Assembly (NCBI GenBank): GCA_024711005.1
Contig: JANJTQ010000089.1
Location: forward strand, 1-64,000
Length of the DNA stretch: 64,000 nucleotides
Source of the DNA: Opitutaceae bacterium
GTDB lineage: Bacteria; Verrucomicrobiota; Verrucomicrobiia; Opitutales; Opitutaceae
Direction of reading: 5' to 3'
Part shown: positions 43,077-51,951 of the stretch, one piece after another
Numbering within the stretch: position 1 is the stretch's first letter
Layout: each line of letters begins with the position of its first letter
Position numbers and translations under genes: made by a program
Notes under the pieces: generated by a model
What the model was told of the DNA's origin: nothing
Seen by the model: only the letters and a program-made list of their open reading frames with translations
Database searches by the model: none

Positions 43077-44698
43077 GAGATTCTCCATAATCCGTATCCG
43101 CCCGCAGCCAGGCTGACGCGGGTTTCATTGCCCCCGCCCTCCGTCAACGTGACACCCTCAACCATCATCGCCTCGAACGTGCCCGCGCGCTCCGGGACAA
43201 GCCGCTCGACCGCGATACCCGCCGGGTTCACCGCGATCCAGAAACGCTCACCGTCCGCGGTGCGTTCGTAGATGAACGGATATTGCCCCTGCTCGGCGAA
43301 GACCGGGCGGAAGTCCCCTACGGTCCCGAGCGCCGGGTGTTCTTTGCGCAGGGCGATAAGACGACGCACGAAGTGCAGCACCGACTCCGGATCGCGCTCC
43401 GCCGCCGCCACCGTTCGATCCTGCGGATCCGCCTCGACCGGCAGGTAAAGCTCGTCGGCCCGGGCGGAAGAAAACCCGGCGTTGCGCGAATCGTCCCACT
43501 GCATCGGCGTGCGCACGCCGGTGCGCTCGTAGCCGCCCTCCTTCGACGCCAGCCCGTGCGCGTGCCGCATGCCGATCTCGTCGCCGTAGTAGATGAACGG
43601 CACCGCGGGCAGCGTGAGCAACAGGAGCAGCGCGCAACGGTACTCGGCGGGCGTGCGGTCCTCGGCCAGGCGCGGCGGTGTGTCGTGGTTGCAGGTCGGC
43701 ACGCTGATGTATCCGCGGCCGCGCGTCGCCGCGTAATGCTCCATGAATACATCGAGAAAAAGCCGGATGTCGCCCGCGCCCTTGCGATCGAAGAACGACT
43801 CGCCGCGAGGCAGGCCGGAGATCAACTCCTTGCGGTGGTTTCGAAACAGCGAGTTGTAGGCGACCGTCTCGAAATGAATCATGAAATCGATGTGGAAACC
43901 CGCATCGACGGCATGGATCGGATACGACCACTCAGAGATGAGCACGGCCTCGGGATAATCGACGTCGAACCAGCCGCGGATGCCCCGCCACAGTTTCTGG
44001 ATCGCGGCGAGACGTCTGACCTCGTCGTGCCCGCGGATGAGCGACTGCGCCATGTCCACGCGAAAACCGTCGGCGCCGAGCTCCAGCCAGAAACGCATGA
44101 CGTCCTTCAAGGCCTCCAGCGTGGCCAGGCACGCCGGATGATCCACCGGCTTCTCCCACGAGTGCGCGGGATCGGGGTCGGCGTAGCCGTAGTTGAGCGC
44201 GGGCTGGCACCAGAAAAAGTTCACCACCGCACAGCCGTTGCGTTCGCCATAACCTCTCAACGCCTGCAACGTCGGAGGCACCGCGCCCCACACGCTGTCG
44301 GTCCAGATGTAGCGATCGGTGCAGGCATTCGGAGCGTGCTTCATCGACTCCTTGAACCACGGATGCTCGACCGAGGTGTGACCGGCGACAAGATCCAGCA
44401 CGATCTTGATGCCCCGTCGATGCGCTTCGGTGAAAAGACGCGCAAGGTCGTCGTTGCTTCCGTAGCGCGGGGCGACACGACAAAAGTCGCTGACGTCATA
44501 GCCCGCGTCCGCAAACGGCGACACAAAGACGGGATTCAGCCAGATGGCGTTGCAACCGAGTCGTTGCACATGGTCCAGCTTCGCGATGATGCCCGGGATA
44601 TCTCCGACGCCATCGGCGTTGGAGTCATAAAAACTCTGCGGGTAAATCTGGTAAAAGACGGCGTCTTTCAACCACGAGGGTTGGTGAGGTGTGGACAT
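43073..44698 (-). CDS. GH13 alpha-glucosidase/alpha-amylase family enzyme
   Basis: A 541-residue cytoplasmic GH13 enzyme of the oligo-1,6-glucosidase/trehalose-synthase-like branch: AVFYQIYPQSFYDSNADGVGDIPGI at the N-terminus, YDVSDF, then DLVAGHTSVEHPWF. The catalytic residues are present: nucleophile Asp215 in DGFRVDMAQ, acid/base Glu256 in LISEWSY and Asp339 in CNHDTPP. PAVPFIYYGDEIGM and GVRTPMQWDDS are also family marks. I start at 44698 (MSTPHQPSWLKDAV), where the domain begins; the upstream in-frame codons have no such character. It opens an operon with the SGNH-GH2 fusion (ATGA junction) and an esterase. An alpha-glucosidase paired with beta-galactosidase-like genes suggests a mixed-linkage substrate. 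Confidence 0.92.
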   Translation of the reverse strand: MSTPHQPSWLKDAVFYQIYPQSFYDSNADGVGDIPGIIAKLDHVQRLGCNAIWLNPVFVSPFADAGYDVSDFCRVAPRYGSNDDLARLFTEAHRRGIKIVLDLVAGHTSVEHPWFKESMKHAPNACTDRYIWTDSVWGAVPPTLQALRGYGERNGCAVVNFFWCQPALNYGYADPDPAHSWEKPVDHPACLATLEALKDVMRFWLELGADGFRVDMAQSLIRGHDEVRRLAAIQKLWRGIRGWFDVDYPEAVLISEWSYPIHAVDAGFHIDFMIHFETVAYNSLFRNHRKELISGLPRGESFFDRKGAGDIRLFLDVFMEHYAATRGRGYISVPTCNHDTPPRLAEDRTPAEYRCALLLLLTLPAVPFIYYGDEIGMRHAHGLASKEGGYERTGVRTPMQWDDSRNAGFSSARADELYLPVEADPQDRTVAAAERDPESVLHFVRRLIALRKEHPALGTVGDFRPVFAEQGQYPFIYERTADGERFWIAVNPAGIAVERLVPERAGTFEAMMVEGVTLTEGGGNETRVSLAAGGYGLWRIS

Positions 44699-45177
44699 GA
44701 ATGGCGGGAATAAAACGGGGCGGAGGGATGCGCGATGCGGAGCCTCACACATTGAACAACGGGCTGCTATCATAAGGTATAAATGAGTCAACGCTCGTGG
44801 AGCACGTCCGCCGTAATTTCGCCGACAATATTTTAAAAAAAACCGTTACCCGTTGTGTTAAAGGGATAAATGAAATTAACCAGCCTCAATCCAATGTTCG
44901 GGTGCGCGGCTGTCCAAAGATCGGCGGAACGGAGAAAAGTGCGATGATCCACGCTCGCCTACTACCATATGCGATATTTTTGGACGCAGTTTAATTATCG
45001 CGTAATTATCTATATAAAAGCATCTTCCGCGATAATGAATTCCGGCTCGAATCCGTTTGTTTACTAGTAAAGCAGCGCCGTTCTTGCGCCAAAGTAAGGA
45101 TCAGGGCACGCATTACGTCCGCCAAAGCTTTTTGGCGACCCCACCGCAGACTCGATCTGTCCCGCAAAATAATACCC
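44699..45177. promoter_or_regulatory. AT-rich divergent regulatory region
   Basis: These 479 bases separate the GH13 operon (leftwards) from the PEP-CTERM gene (rightwards) and are strikingly AT-rich for this genome. They contain an inverted repeat TAATTA-TCGCG-TAATTA (44992-45008), a perfect 12-base palindrome TTTACTAGTAAA (45060-45071) and a promoter-like TATATAAAAG (45010-45019). Towards the GH13 gene there is TATAAATG (44779-44786). I see no credible gene. The palindromes are candidate operators for a local regulator, for example the LacI protein at 46166-47218. Confidence 0.5.
45060..45071. promoter_or_regulatory. Perfect palindrome TTTACTAGTAAA
   Basis: A 12-base perfect palindrome with a central CTAG, 107 bases upstream of the PEP-CTERM start at 45178. 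CTAG is usually scarce in bacterial DNA, which makes chance less likely. Probable regulator-binding site; the regulator is not identified. Confidence 0.5.
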
Positions 45178-46077
45178 ATGAAACTACGAACAACCGTTCT
45201 CCAAAACCTCCTCGCCGTCTCGGGATTCGCTCTCGCGGTTTCGGCTCAAGCGCAGATCACCGGCTTCGACGTCGATTTTGACGGTTCCGGCACGACCTAT
45301 TCGGGCAACTTCAAAGTCGCCAACGACGCGTCCTCAACCGCGAACACGTGGGGCTCCACCGTCGGCACCGGCGGCTCGGGTGGCCTTAGCGTTGGTACGG
45401 CGGGTGGCGGCAACATCTATTACCGCCCCGAACCCGCGGCAAACAGCACTTCCACCTTTGATTTCGCGAACACGGCTGCGGGCGTGACGTTCACCTCCAC
45501 CCTCGACCTCAAATGGTCGGACACAACCGCCACCGCCTTGACGGTGGCGAACGCGGGCTTCGTCACCACCAACACTTCCAACGGGGCCCTCACCCTAGCG
45601 GACGCGTCGCCCTTGGCCGGTAGCATTATCCGCAACGGCAGCAGCACCGTCACGTTACGCATGCGGAACGGCGGCGCCTATATCCCGGAAACCATAACCT
45701 TCGATCAATCCACTCTGACGGCCGGCGATTGGTATCGCCTTTCCTTCGAACTCACGAAGACCGCCACGGCTGACACGTTCGACTACACCGTCAGCCTCTA
45801 CTCGCTGGGCGCCAATGGCACCTCCACGCCGACGCTGTTCAACGACGGCACCAACGATATCACCATCACCGGCACGGTTCTCAACGCCGGCATGTATGGA
45901 GACTCCGACGCCTTCTTCGCCTATGATATCCGCGACACATCAGGAAATACCGGCATCACTCACGTCGACAACTTCCTGGTCTCCGCATCCATCCCCGAAC
46001 CCTCCACCTATGCGCTCTTGATCGGATGCGCGGCACTGATGGTAGTTGCCCATCGCCGGAAAATCCGCGGCGCCTGA
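45178..46077 (+). CDS. PEP-CTERM secreted protein
   Basis: A 299-residue exported protein. The signal peptide is MKLRTTVLQNLLAVSGFALAVSAQA. The mature part is Gly/Ser/Thr-rich and beta-stranded (FDVDFDGSGTTYSGNFKVAND, STLDLKWSDTTATAL, DWYRLSFELTKTATADTFDYTVSLYSLG, GITHVDNFLVSA), compatible with a concanavalin-like sandwich. It ends with a PEP-CTERM signal: IPEPSTYALLIGCAALMVVAHRRK. No catalytic motif is visible. It is monocistronic, with its own AT-rich promoter region and a strong terminator 31 bases after the stop. Its expression is likely tied to the neighbouring carbohydrate genes, but this is inferred from position. Confidence 0.9.
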   Translation: MKLRTTVLQNLLAVSGFALAVSAQAQITGFDVDFDGSGTTYSGNFKVANDASSTANTWGSTVGTGGSGGLSVGTAGGGNIYYRPEPAANSTSTFDFANTAAGVTFTSTLDLKWSDTTATALTVANAGFVTTNTSNGALTLADASPLAGSIIRNGSSTVTLRMRNGGAYIPETITFDQSTLTAGDWYRLSFELTKTATADTFDYTVSLYSLGANGTSTPTLFNDGTNDITITGTVLNAGMYGDSDAFFAYDIRDTSGNTGITHVDNFLVSASIPEPSTYALLIGCAALMVVAHRRKIRGA

Positions 46078-46108
46078 TCTCCGAGAATCAATATATAATA
46101 GAAACGAT

Positions 46109-46140
46109 GGCCGTGTTCTTGAATGAACACGGCCTTTTTA
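46109..46140 (+). terminator. Rho-independent terminator
   Basis: GGCCGTGTTC (46109-46118) and GAACACGGCC (46125-46134) form a perfect 10-base stem with a TTGAAT loop, followed by TTTTTA. This is the clearest intrinsic terminator of the window and ends the PEP-CTERM transcript. Confidence 0.92.
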
Positions 46141-46165
46141 TTGATCAGGTTTTGCCGGGCACCCA

Positions 46166-47218
46166 TCAATCCACGGTCCCGCCCCCGACACGCTGCCGGC
46201 GAATGCTGATCGCCTCGTGCCAATCGCCTTTTATCATCGTGGTGCGAGGATGATCCGAAAGCCCCAGCTCATTGCGATGCAATCGAGAGACCACCAGGTC
46301 GACGGCCGCCTCGCCAATGAGTTCCGGGCGAGGATCAATCCCGCTCAGACGATCACGTTCCGAAGGGAGCACGCCAAGACTCGCGTAACCGAACGATTCC
46401 GGAATCGACCACCCTCTCCTTATAAAGCCGGGCGTTTCGTCCCCGTGTCCGACGATGACGTCGGGGCGATACTTTCTCACCCATCGATCAATGTCGGCGT
46501 CCGTTGTAGCCGACGTCCTTAAAAACAACGGAATGTCACCCGTATCCCCATGCTCCTTTTGATATAAATAATAGGAAGCGGCGAAGTGGCCGCTTGAGCG
46601 CTCGTGGGTTATCTTATCCAACAAAAGTCCCGGCCTGCGGTAGCCAGCTTCCCGCAATGTCATCAAAAGGCTCCATGCGTTGCTCGCTTGGTCGGAGGTC
46701 GATCGATGGACGGGGGTACCTTGCCAGCTATGACCGAGCGTCGAGACGCTATAACGATCCCACGACAAATCGAACGTGATCGATAGATACGACAGCGGAA
46801 GGATGATGACACCACGGATGTCGCGACTAATAAAAATCTTGTCCAACTGGCGCGACGTTACCCCGGACACCTCGTTTACATGAAACACTTCGCCGTAAAA
46901 TCCCAGAGCCGAGGCTCGCCGAAAGATTCCACGGACCATGAGCCGATAAAACTCTTGGTCCATGAATTGGCTGAAGTGATCAAAGGTGTTCACCAAGGCC
47001 AGCGGTAGCAGCCCGCCCTCGATCTTGCCTCCCGCCCGCTGCGTCATGAGCGTGGAGACCAGCGGGTTTATCCGGTAACCCATTTCTTCGGCGATCTTTT
47101 GAATCCGCAGTCGTGTGGCCTCGGGAAGACGCGGATGGTTTCGCAACGCCAAAGAAACGGCCATCTTTGAACAGCCGGCCGCCTCGGCTATCTTCCGCAT
47201 AGTTGGTCCTGGATTCAT
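46166..47218 (-). CDS. LacI-family transcriptional regulator
   Basis: A 350-residue regulator. The helix-turn-helix occupies about residues 5-50: TMRKIAEAAGCSKMAVSLALRNHPRLPEATRLRIQKIAEEMGY, followed by the hinge YRINPLVSTLMTQRAG. The effector-binding region has RLMVRGIFRRASALGFYGEVFHV, IRGVIILPLSY, AGYRRPGLLLD, YRPDVIVGHGDETPGF and IGEAAVDLVVSRLHRNE, the arrangement of a divergent LacI sensor domain. It is transcribed towards the PEP-CTERM terminator. Its operator is unknown; the palindromes at 44992-45008 and 45060-45071 are candidates. The start at 47218 gives a normal N-terminus; Met7 is an alternative. Confidence 0.9.
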   Translation of the reverse strand: MNPGPTMRKIAEAAGCSKMAVSLALRNHPRLPEATRLRIQKIAEEMGYRINPLVSTLMTQRAGGKIEGGLLPLALVNTFDHFSQFMDQEFYRLMVRGIFRRASALGFYGEVFHVNEVSGVTSRQLDKIFISRDIRGVIILPLSYLSITFDLSWDRYSVSTLGHSWQGTPVHRSTSDQASNAWSLLMTLREAGYRRPGLLLDKITHERSSGHFAASYYLYQKEHGDTGDIPLFLRTSATTDADIDRWVRKYRPDVIVGHGDETPGFIRRGWSIPESFGYASLGVLPSERDRLSGIDPRPELIGEAAVDLVVSRLHRNELGLSDHPRTTMIKGDWHEAISIRRQRVGGGTVD

Positions 47219-47563
47219 GGCATGCGCGGGTTCGTCCAGGACATCTCCGGCAAGCCCGACGACTCACGCAAGCAGTTGTTTGCCGCGGGTGCATACCGCG
47301 AAAAACCTGAAGTGATCGTCATGAAGCGTATCTTGGCGGTCGAAAGGAAGACATCAACCAGACATCAGCCACACGTCTCAACCAAGCTGGGTTGATGCAG
47401 TCGGAAGGCAGGGCGAGGCGTCCCCGCCGAGCCGCTTCCGAGCGACGGCTCAGACGGAGGCTTCGCCCTATCGGTGTCACCCTTCTGTTCGTGTTTTCTC
47501 CTTCCGAAGCTTTTTGGAATGCATGGGACACGGCCAAGGCCCGATTGGTAGCAGCGTAGCCCC
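47219..47563. other. Intergenic region with long imperfect hairpin
   Basis: These 345 bases lie upstream of the LacI gene at 46166-47218 and downstream of the lyase gene. I see no gene in them. Most of the right half is taken by the imperfect inverted repeat described at 47410-47469; the left half should hold the promoter of the LacI gene, but I see no convincing operator there. Confidence 0.5.
47410..47469. repeat. REP-like imperfect inverted repeat
   Basis: The arm AGGGCGAGGCGTCC...GAGCCG (47410-47434) is mirrored by CGGCTCAGACGG...CGCCCT (47446-47469), with a loop of about 11 bases. The arms match imperfectly over about 24 bases. The GC-rich hairpin between genes looks like a dispersed REP/BIME-type element. 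It is downstream of the lyase gene and may also end or stabilise its transcript. No other copy is seen in the window. Confidence 0.5.
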
Positions 47564-50500
47564 CTATTCCTGTTCCACTTTTACCCGCAGGAACTGCGTG
47601 GGCTCATCCGCCGTCCGCGCCGGACCGAGCAACTGTACCGTCTCCACGTCCCCGTTCCCCGAAGCAGACTCCATCGTCGCCTCCGGCAATGGAACCGCCG
47701 CCCAATCGCTCAGGCTGGACGAAGTCTCCAATTGATAACGCACCCCCTCCGCCCGTCGGTTACGACGAAAGGTCAGCGCCAGGCGGTCGGCGCCCGACTC
47801 ATCCACCACGCACCGGGGCGTCGGGTGCAACGCGGCCGGATCCACGCCGACGCCGTCGCCAAACGCGAATCGCAGCAGGTTCGCCATCCCGCGATTCTCC
47901 GGATCCGCCGTCGGTGCCCGATCCGCTTCCGGACGCGAACCGTACCCGCACGCATTCAGCCAGTCGGCGTAACTTTGCCGACGATTCACCGACCAATCAT
48001 AGACGCGCGTGCTCCCATCCGTGAGATGCACCGTCATCCCGTTCGCGCTGACGTTCGACATGCCCGACAAGAGCCGTTCGCCGCGACCCATTTCTAAAAC
48101 AGTGTAGAACTTCCGACTGACGCCCGGCGCGCGCAGCACGATCGCACCGCGGTCACGCGGGATCGGATTTCCGGCGCTACGGGCCGTCGTCAATTCGAAG
48201 GCTCCGTCACTCGCGATCACAAAGTTGAGCCGGCGTCCGTCGTCCATTTTCCAACGGCCGGACACGGAACCGGTCCCCGTCGCCGCCTTTCGCTGGGTCA
48301 ACATCTCGTAGCCGTTCGTCGTCGGCAGCACGGGCATGCCCCACGGCGGGTTCGCGGCGTTCGCGGCCTGCGGCACAATCGTGTCGAACTCCAGTTGTCC
48401 ATAAGCATGGAAAACCCAGCCATAACGTCGCGCCGAATCGGTGGCCGATGAACCTTGGTCGATCAGCACGATAAACGGCGGATCAAAAAACACGGTGCGC
48501 TCAAAACGCGAGTAGTTGGAATTGGCGATCACGCCCTTGGCTCGAGCGGGAAACTGCTCCGCCCGCCAGTCGAGCGTCGCGCTGCCGCGGATCTCCTGCT
48601 CGTCCACGAACAGCGTGTTGTGGCTGATCGTGCGCCGATAGTAGTCGCCGGTCTGCGTCCGCAAACCATAGCCCGGCTCGCCGAGGTCGGGTGCGATCGC
48701 GCGTCCCTCGGCGGTCAGAAAAATCGAGAGACGATCCGGGTGGTCATGCCCTCCCTTGAACAGCCCGCCGCGAAACCCGACCTCGAGACTGCGCGCAAAA
48801 TCGCGAAACGTTCCAAAGCTGCTCACCGGCAGCAGACTCGACCCCGTTGGTAATCCCCCCGGCGCCGGTAACTCGTCGGGACCAAAGAGCAGCGCCGGCA
48901 ACCCGCCGCGCGGGATCCCTCCGCGCGCATAGATCGCCGCGAGCACCGGACCGTAGTCGGCCGCGGAAATGCGGCCGGCCGCGTATTCGTAGAACATCCG
49001 CATATCGATCAGCGAAAAATTCTCCGGCGAGGCGAGGTCGCCCATCAGGTGCAGGTTGAGATCGCGGTCGGCGAGGTGGAGCGGCGCCTCGAACATCTTG
49101 CGAAACAGCGCCTCGTGCTCCGCCGAAAGCGTCTCCGTCAACTCGAAGAGCGTGATGAGCGGCGCCAGCGAATAGAAATGATAGAACGTCGTCTCCTCGG
49201 ACCACCACCCGTCGAAGGTGCCGTCACCGCTCACCGGCACGTTGTTTTGCAGCCAACGGGTGAACCCGAATTCCGCGCCCGTGCCAAAGGCGATCCAGTC
49301 CTGCCGGCCGTAGAGTTCGCCGGAAACCGCGACGGCCGCCGACGCATACGCGGCCATGTTTTGCAGCCCGGTGACGCCTTGCAGAAAACTCATCTGCTCG
49401 GCCACGCGGTTCTCAAAAATGCCGGTGCGAATACGCTCGTGATCCGCCGTGCTGTAAGCGGGGCTTTCACGCGTGAGCGCATAGCTGTTGGCGACGGCCA
49501 ACACGACGGAGGCATCGTAAAGCGGCTGATACCAGACCGCTTTTCCGCCAAAGGAGGAACGCTCCCAACCGCTGGCTATGGCATGCGTGATGTAGTCCGC
49601 CGTTCGTCGCATTCCCTCCGCAACCCACGCCGCGTAACGCTCGTCGCCCGTCACCGCATACAGCAGCCCGAGTGATCGCATGATCCGCAACGTGCGCTCA
49701 TGGGACAGCAACACCCACGCCTGCCTCTGTGCCGCGCTGTACTCGAAAACGCCGGTGGACGGATCGAGATACGCGTTGCCCGAGGCCGGATCGTAGAACA
49801 GGTGCTCGCCCGTCGTGCGCGCATAGAAGTCGTGCCGCCAGCCCACGCGTTCGAACGGGAAATGCGGCGGCGTGGCGATCACCGTCTCGGCCTCGTCAAT
49901 GAGCTCTTGCCAATACGACGCCGCCCACGGCCGGGTGCGGATCTTGCGGGTGATCTCCGCGGCCGCAGCCTCGGTCTGCGCGAGCGTCAACCACAAGGTC
50001 GGCCAGTTGTCCTCCAGCCGCAGACCAATCGAGTAAGGAGAAGTTGAATACGGGCGAAGGTGGTGTTCCGGCGAACCCGGCGCCGGGAGCAATGCGTCGA
50101 GCGCCGCCCGGTCGAGCGGAGGCGGGAGCGTGTCGCCGGAACCCGTTGTGCTGAAGGTGCGAGTCTGATTGGCCATGAGAGTAATTGCGTTGGTAAAGAG
50201 AGTGTCCGCCCGCGTCCCGGTCGTGAATTGCACCCAGTCCATCACGACCACGCCCGACGTGCCTTCGAGAATCAACTCGTCGGCGTCCACCGGCACGGGG
50301 ATCCGAAAGGTTTGTCCCACGATCCACGTCGAGGCGTTTTGCCAGAGGACCCCGAAGCTCTGCCCGCCAACGGTGATGCGCATCCCGGCCCCGGCGGCGG
50401 AGACGCGATCGATACGAAGCAGCATCGCCGCCGGTCCGACTCCCCATGCGGGATCGGCCAGCGAAAGATCAAACGTCAGCGGCGCGGCGTCGGCACCCAC

Positions 50501-50755
50501 GCCGGTGAACCGCCGCGAGGCCTGTGAATCGAGCGCCGACAACGCTCCCGGATTTCCCGCGATTACCGGAAACCGCTCGACCAGTGAGTAGGCACCGATC
50601 GCATCGATTTTCGGGGTCAGCACCAATGGCGCCGGCTGCGCGTTCAAAATCGATCCGATGCCACTCGCCAAAACCGCCAGCCCAAGACGAAACCCGCCCG
50701 GCGGAGAACGCCGGGGCGGTGTTGAGCTGCGAAAACTGGCGGTTGGGGCGGACAT
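47564..50755 (-). CDS. Heparinase II/III-like polysaccharide lyase
   Basis: A 1063-residue exported protein. From ATG 50755 a basic n-region precedes a hydrophobic core (LGLAVLASGIGSILNA). A beta module (about 40-160) comes first, then an alpha/alpha-toroid (about 220-620; WVLLSHERTLRIMRSLGLLYAVTGDERYAAWVAEGMRR). A beta-sheet half follows with GGHDHPDRLSIFLTAEGR around His670-Asp671-His672, DLGEPGYG and RRTISHNTLFVDEQE, the signature region of heparinase II/III-type lyases. These cleave uronate-containing polysaccharides by beta-elimination. The last 130 residues are a module also found at the end of the protein at 51952-57303. The gene diverges from a LacI gene across a short operator-bearing gap. 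Confidence 0.9.
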   Translation of the reverse strand: MSAPTASFRSSTPPRRSPPGGFRLGLAVLASGIGSILNAQPAPLVLTPKIDAIGAYSLVERFPVIAGNPGALSALDSQASRRFTGVGADAAPLTFDLSLADPAWGVGPAAMLLRIDRVSAAGAGMRITVGGQSFGVLWQNASTWIVGQTFRIPVPVDADELILEGTSGVVVMDWVQFTTGTRADTLFTNAITLMANQTRTFSTTGSGDTLPPPLDRAALDALLPAPGSPEHHLRPYSTSPYSIGLRLEDNWPTLWLTLAQTEAAAAEITRKIRTRPWAASYWQELIDEAETVIATPPHFPFERVGWRHDFYARTTGEHLFYDPASGNAYLDPSTGVFEYSAAQRQAWVLLSHERTLRIMRSLGLLYAVTGDERYAAWVAEGMRRTADYITHAIASGWERSSFGGKAVWYQPLYDASVVLAVANSYALTRESPAYSTADHERIRTGIFENRVAEQMSFLQGVTGLQNMAAYASAAVAVSGELYGRQDWIAFGTGAEFGFTRWLQNNVPVSGDGTFDGWWSEETTFYHFYSLAPLITLFELTETLSAEHEALFRKMFEAPLHLADRDLNLHLMGDLASPENFSLIDMRMFYEYAAGRISAADYGPVLAAIYARGGIPRGGLPALLFGPDELPAPGGLPTGSSLLPVSSFGTFRDFARSLEVGFRGGLFKGGHDHPDRLSIFLTAEGRAIAPDLGEPGYGLRTQTGDYYRRTISHNTLFVDEQEIRGSATLDWRAEQFPARAKGVIANSNYSRFERTVFFDPPFIVLIDQGSSATDSARRYGWVFHAYGQLEFDTIVPQAANAANPPWGMPVLPTTNGYEMLTQRKAATGTGSVSGRWKMDDGRRLNFVIASDGAFELTTARSAGNPIPRDRGAIVLRAPGVSRKFYTVLEMGRGERLLSGMSNVSANGMTVHLTDGSTRVYDWSVNRRQSYADWLNACGYGSRPEADRAPTADPENRGMANLLRFAFGDGVGVDPAALHPTPRCVVDESGADRLALTFRRNRRAEGVRYQLETSSSLSDWAAVPLPEATMESASGNGDVETVQLLGPARTADEPTQFLRVKVEQE

Positions 50756-50859
50756 GGAGAAGAGTGAGCTCCGCGTGACGCCGGAGACTCGCTGGCCAGG
50801 ATCTCCCCGGCCACACCTCCGCAAAATACCGAGTGACACGCGACGGCAACAGCCTCAGA

Positions 50860-50873
50860 TGTTAACCGTAACA
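50860..50873. promoter_or_regulatory. Candidate operator TGTTAACCGTAACA
   Basis: Arms TGTTA and TAACA are separated by ACCG, a layout typical of LacI-family sites. It lies 17 bases before the LacI start at 50890 and 105 bases before the divergent lyase start, so one repressor could control both. Confidence 0.65.
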
Positions 50874-50889
50874 ATACCCCTGTCCCAAC

Positions 50890-51927
50890 ATGTCGAAATC
50901 TCCTCGTTCCCGCCCGGCAACCATCCGCGAGGTCGCCGATCATGCAGGCGTCTCCATGATGACGGTTTCACGACATTTGCGCAAACTGCCCGGCGTGGCG
51001 GAGAAGACCGCCGCCCGGATCGACCGGGCGGTCGCCGATCTGGATTATCGCCCCAATCCGTCCGTGCGCGCCTTGATGAGCGCCATCCGCCGCCACAATC
51101 CCGGCGCACCGGCCAGCAACCTGGCCTACCTCACGTTTGGCGGCACGGAAAACGCCTGGCGCCGACACCACCCGTCGCGGGCGATCTTCAAGGGCGCGGA
51201 GGAGGAGGCTGCAAAACAGGGCTACACCCTCGTACCGGTCTGGACGGGGACGCCCGGCCTCTCGGGAGCGCGCTTTGCGCAGATCCTTGAGGCACGCGGC
51301 ATCCACGGATTCCTGATCTCTCCGCTGGCCCCCGACGGTGATTTCCCGTTTGGTGATTTTACTTGGGAAAAGTTCGCCTCGGTTTCGCTTGGCTACTCGC
51401 TCAAAGCCCCGGCACTCAACATCACCGCCACGCATCAGTGGCAATTGATGGAGCGCCTGCTGCTGCACCTCTCCGGTCCCGATTCCCCACGCGTCGGGTT
51501 GATTCTGAGTCGAGGCCTCGACGAACGCGTTCGCGGACAATGGATCTCCGCCTACCTTTATCACCGGCAAACCCGGCCAAACCTTTCCGCGCCCCTGCTG
51601 GTGGATACTGCGGTCGATCCCACGCGTATCCGGCAAAAGATCCTCACATGGATTCGGGAGCAGCGGATCGGAACCGTGCTCACCGATGCGGAGGTGTTGC
51701 CGCGGATGCCCGAGGGTGCCGTCGAGTCAGGGTCGCCGCTGCGAGTACTGAGGCTGGACGATGCCGAGATCGTCCTCCCCGATGGCACACGCATCGGCCG
51801 CGATTTCCACCAGCTCGGCGCGGTGGCCATCCGACTGGTTATCTCCCTCATCCTGCTCGACCAGCGCGGCATCCCGGACAGGCCCGTTCACCAACTCCTC
51901 GACCCGCTGGTCATCCCGGGAAATTAA
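50890..51927 (+). CDS. LacI-family transcriptional regulator
   Basis: A 345-residue regulator. Helix-turn-helix at about residues 11-58: TIREVADHAGVSMMTVSRHLRKLPGVAEKTAARIDRAVADLDYRPNPSVRALM, with recognition helix MMTVSRHLR. The effector region includes AIFKGAEEEAAKQGYTLVPVW, ARGIHGFLISPLA, RVGLILSRGLDERVRGQWISAYLY and GAVAIRLVISLILLDQRG. It differs from the other two LacI proteins of the window and presumably senses a different sugar. The start (ATGTCGAAATCTCC) follows the candidate operator at 50860-50873. It converges with the large lyase operon, 24 bases apart at the ends. Confidence 0.93.
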   Translation: MSKSPRSRPATIREVADHAGVSMMTVSRHLRKLPGVAEKTAARIDRAVADLDYRPNPSVRALMSAIRRHNPGAPASNLAYLTFGGTENAWRRHHPSRAIFKGAEEEAAKQGYTLVPVWTGTPGLSGARFAQILEARGIHGFLISPLAPDGDFPFGDFTWEKFASVSLGYSLKAPALNITATHQWQLMERLLLHLSGPDSPRVGLILSRGLDERVRGQWISAYLYHRQTRPNLSAPLLVDTAVDPTRIRQKILTWIREQRIGTVLTDAEVLPRMPEGAVESGSPLRVLRLDDAEIVLPDGTRIGRDFHQLGAVAIRLVISLILLDQRGIPDRPVHQLLDPLVIPGN

Positions 51928-51951
51928 ATGCGGCGTGAACGGTCCGCTTCT

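Noticed and set aside
44797-44994. 65-codon open frame in the AT-rich region
   Set aside because: It has no recognisable features and lies in a region better explained as promoter and operator DNA.
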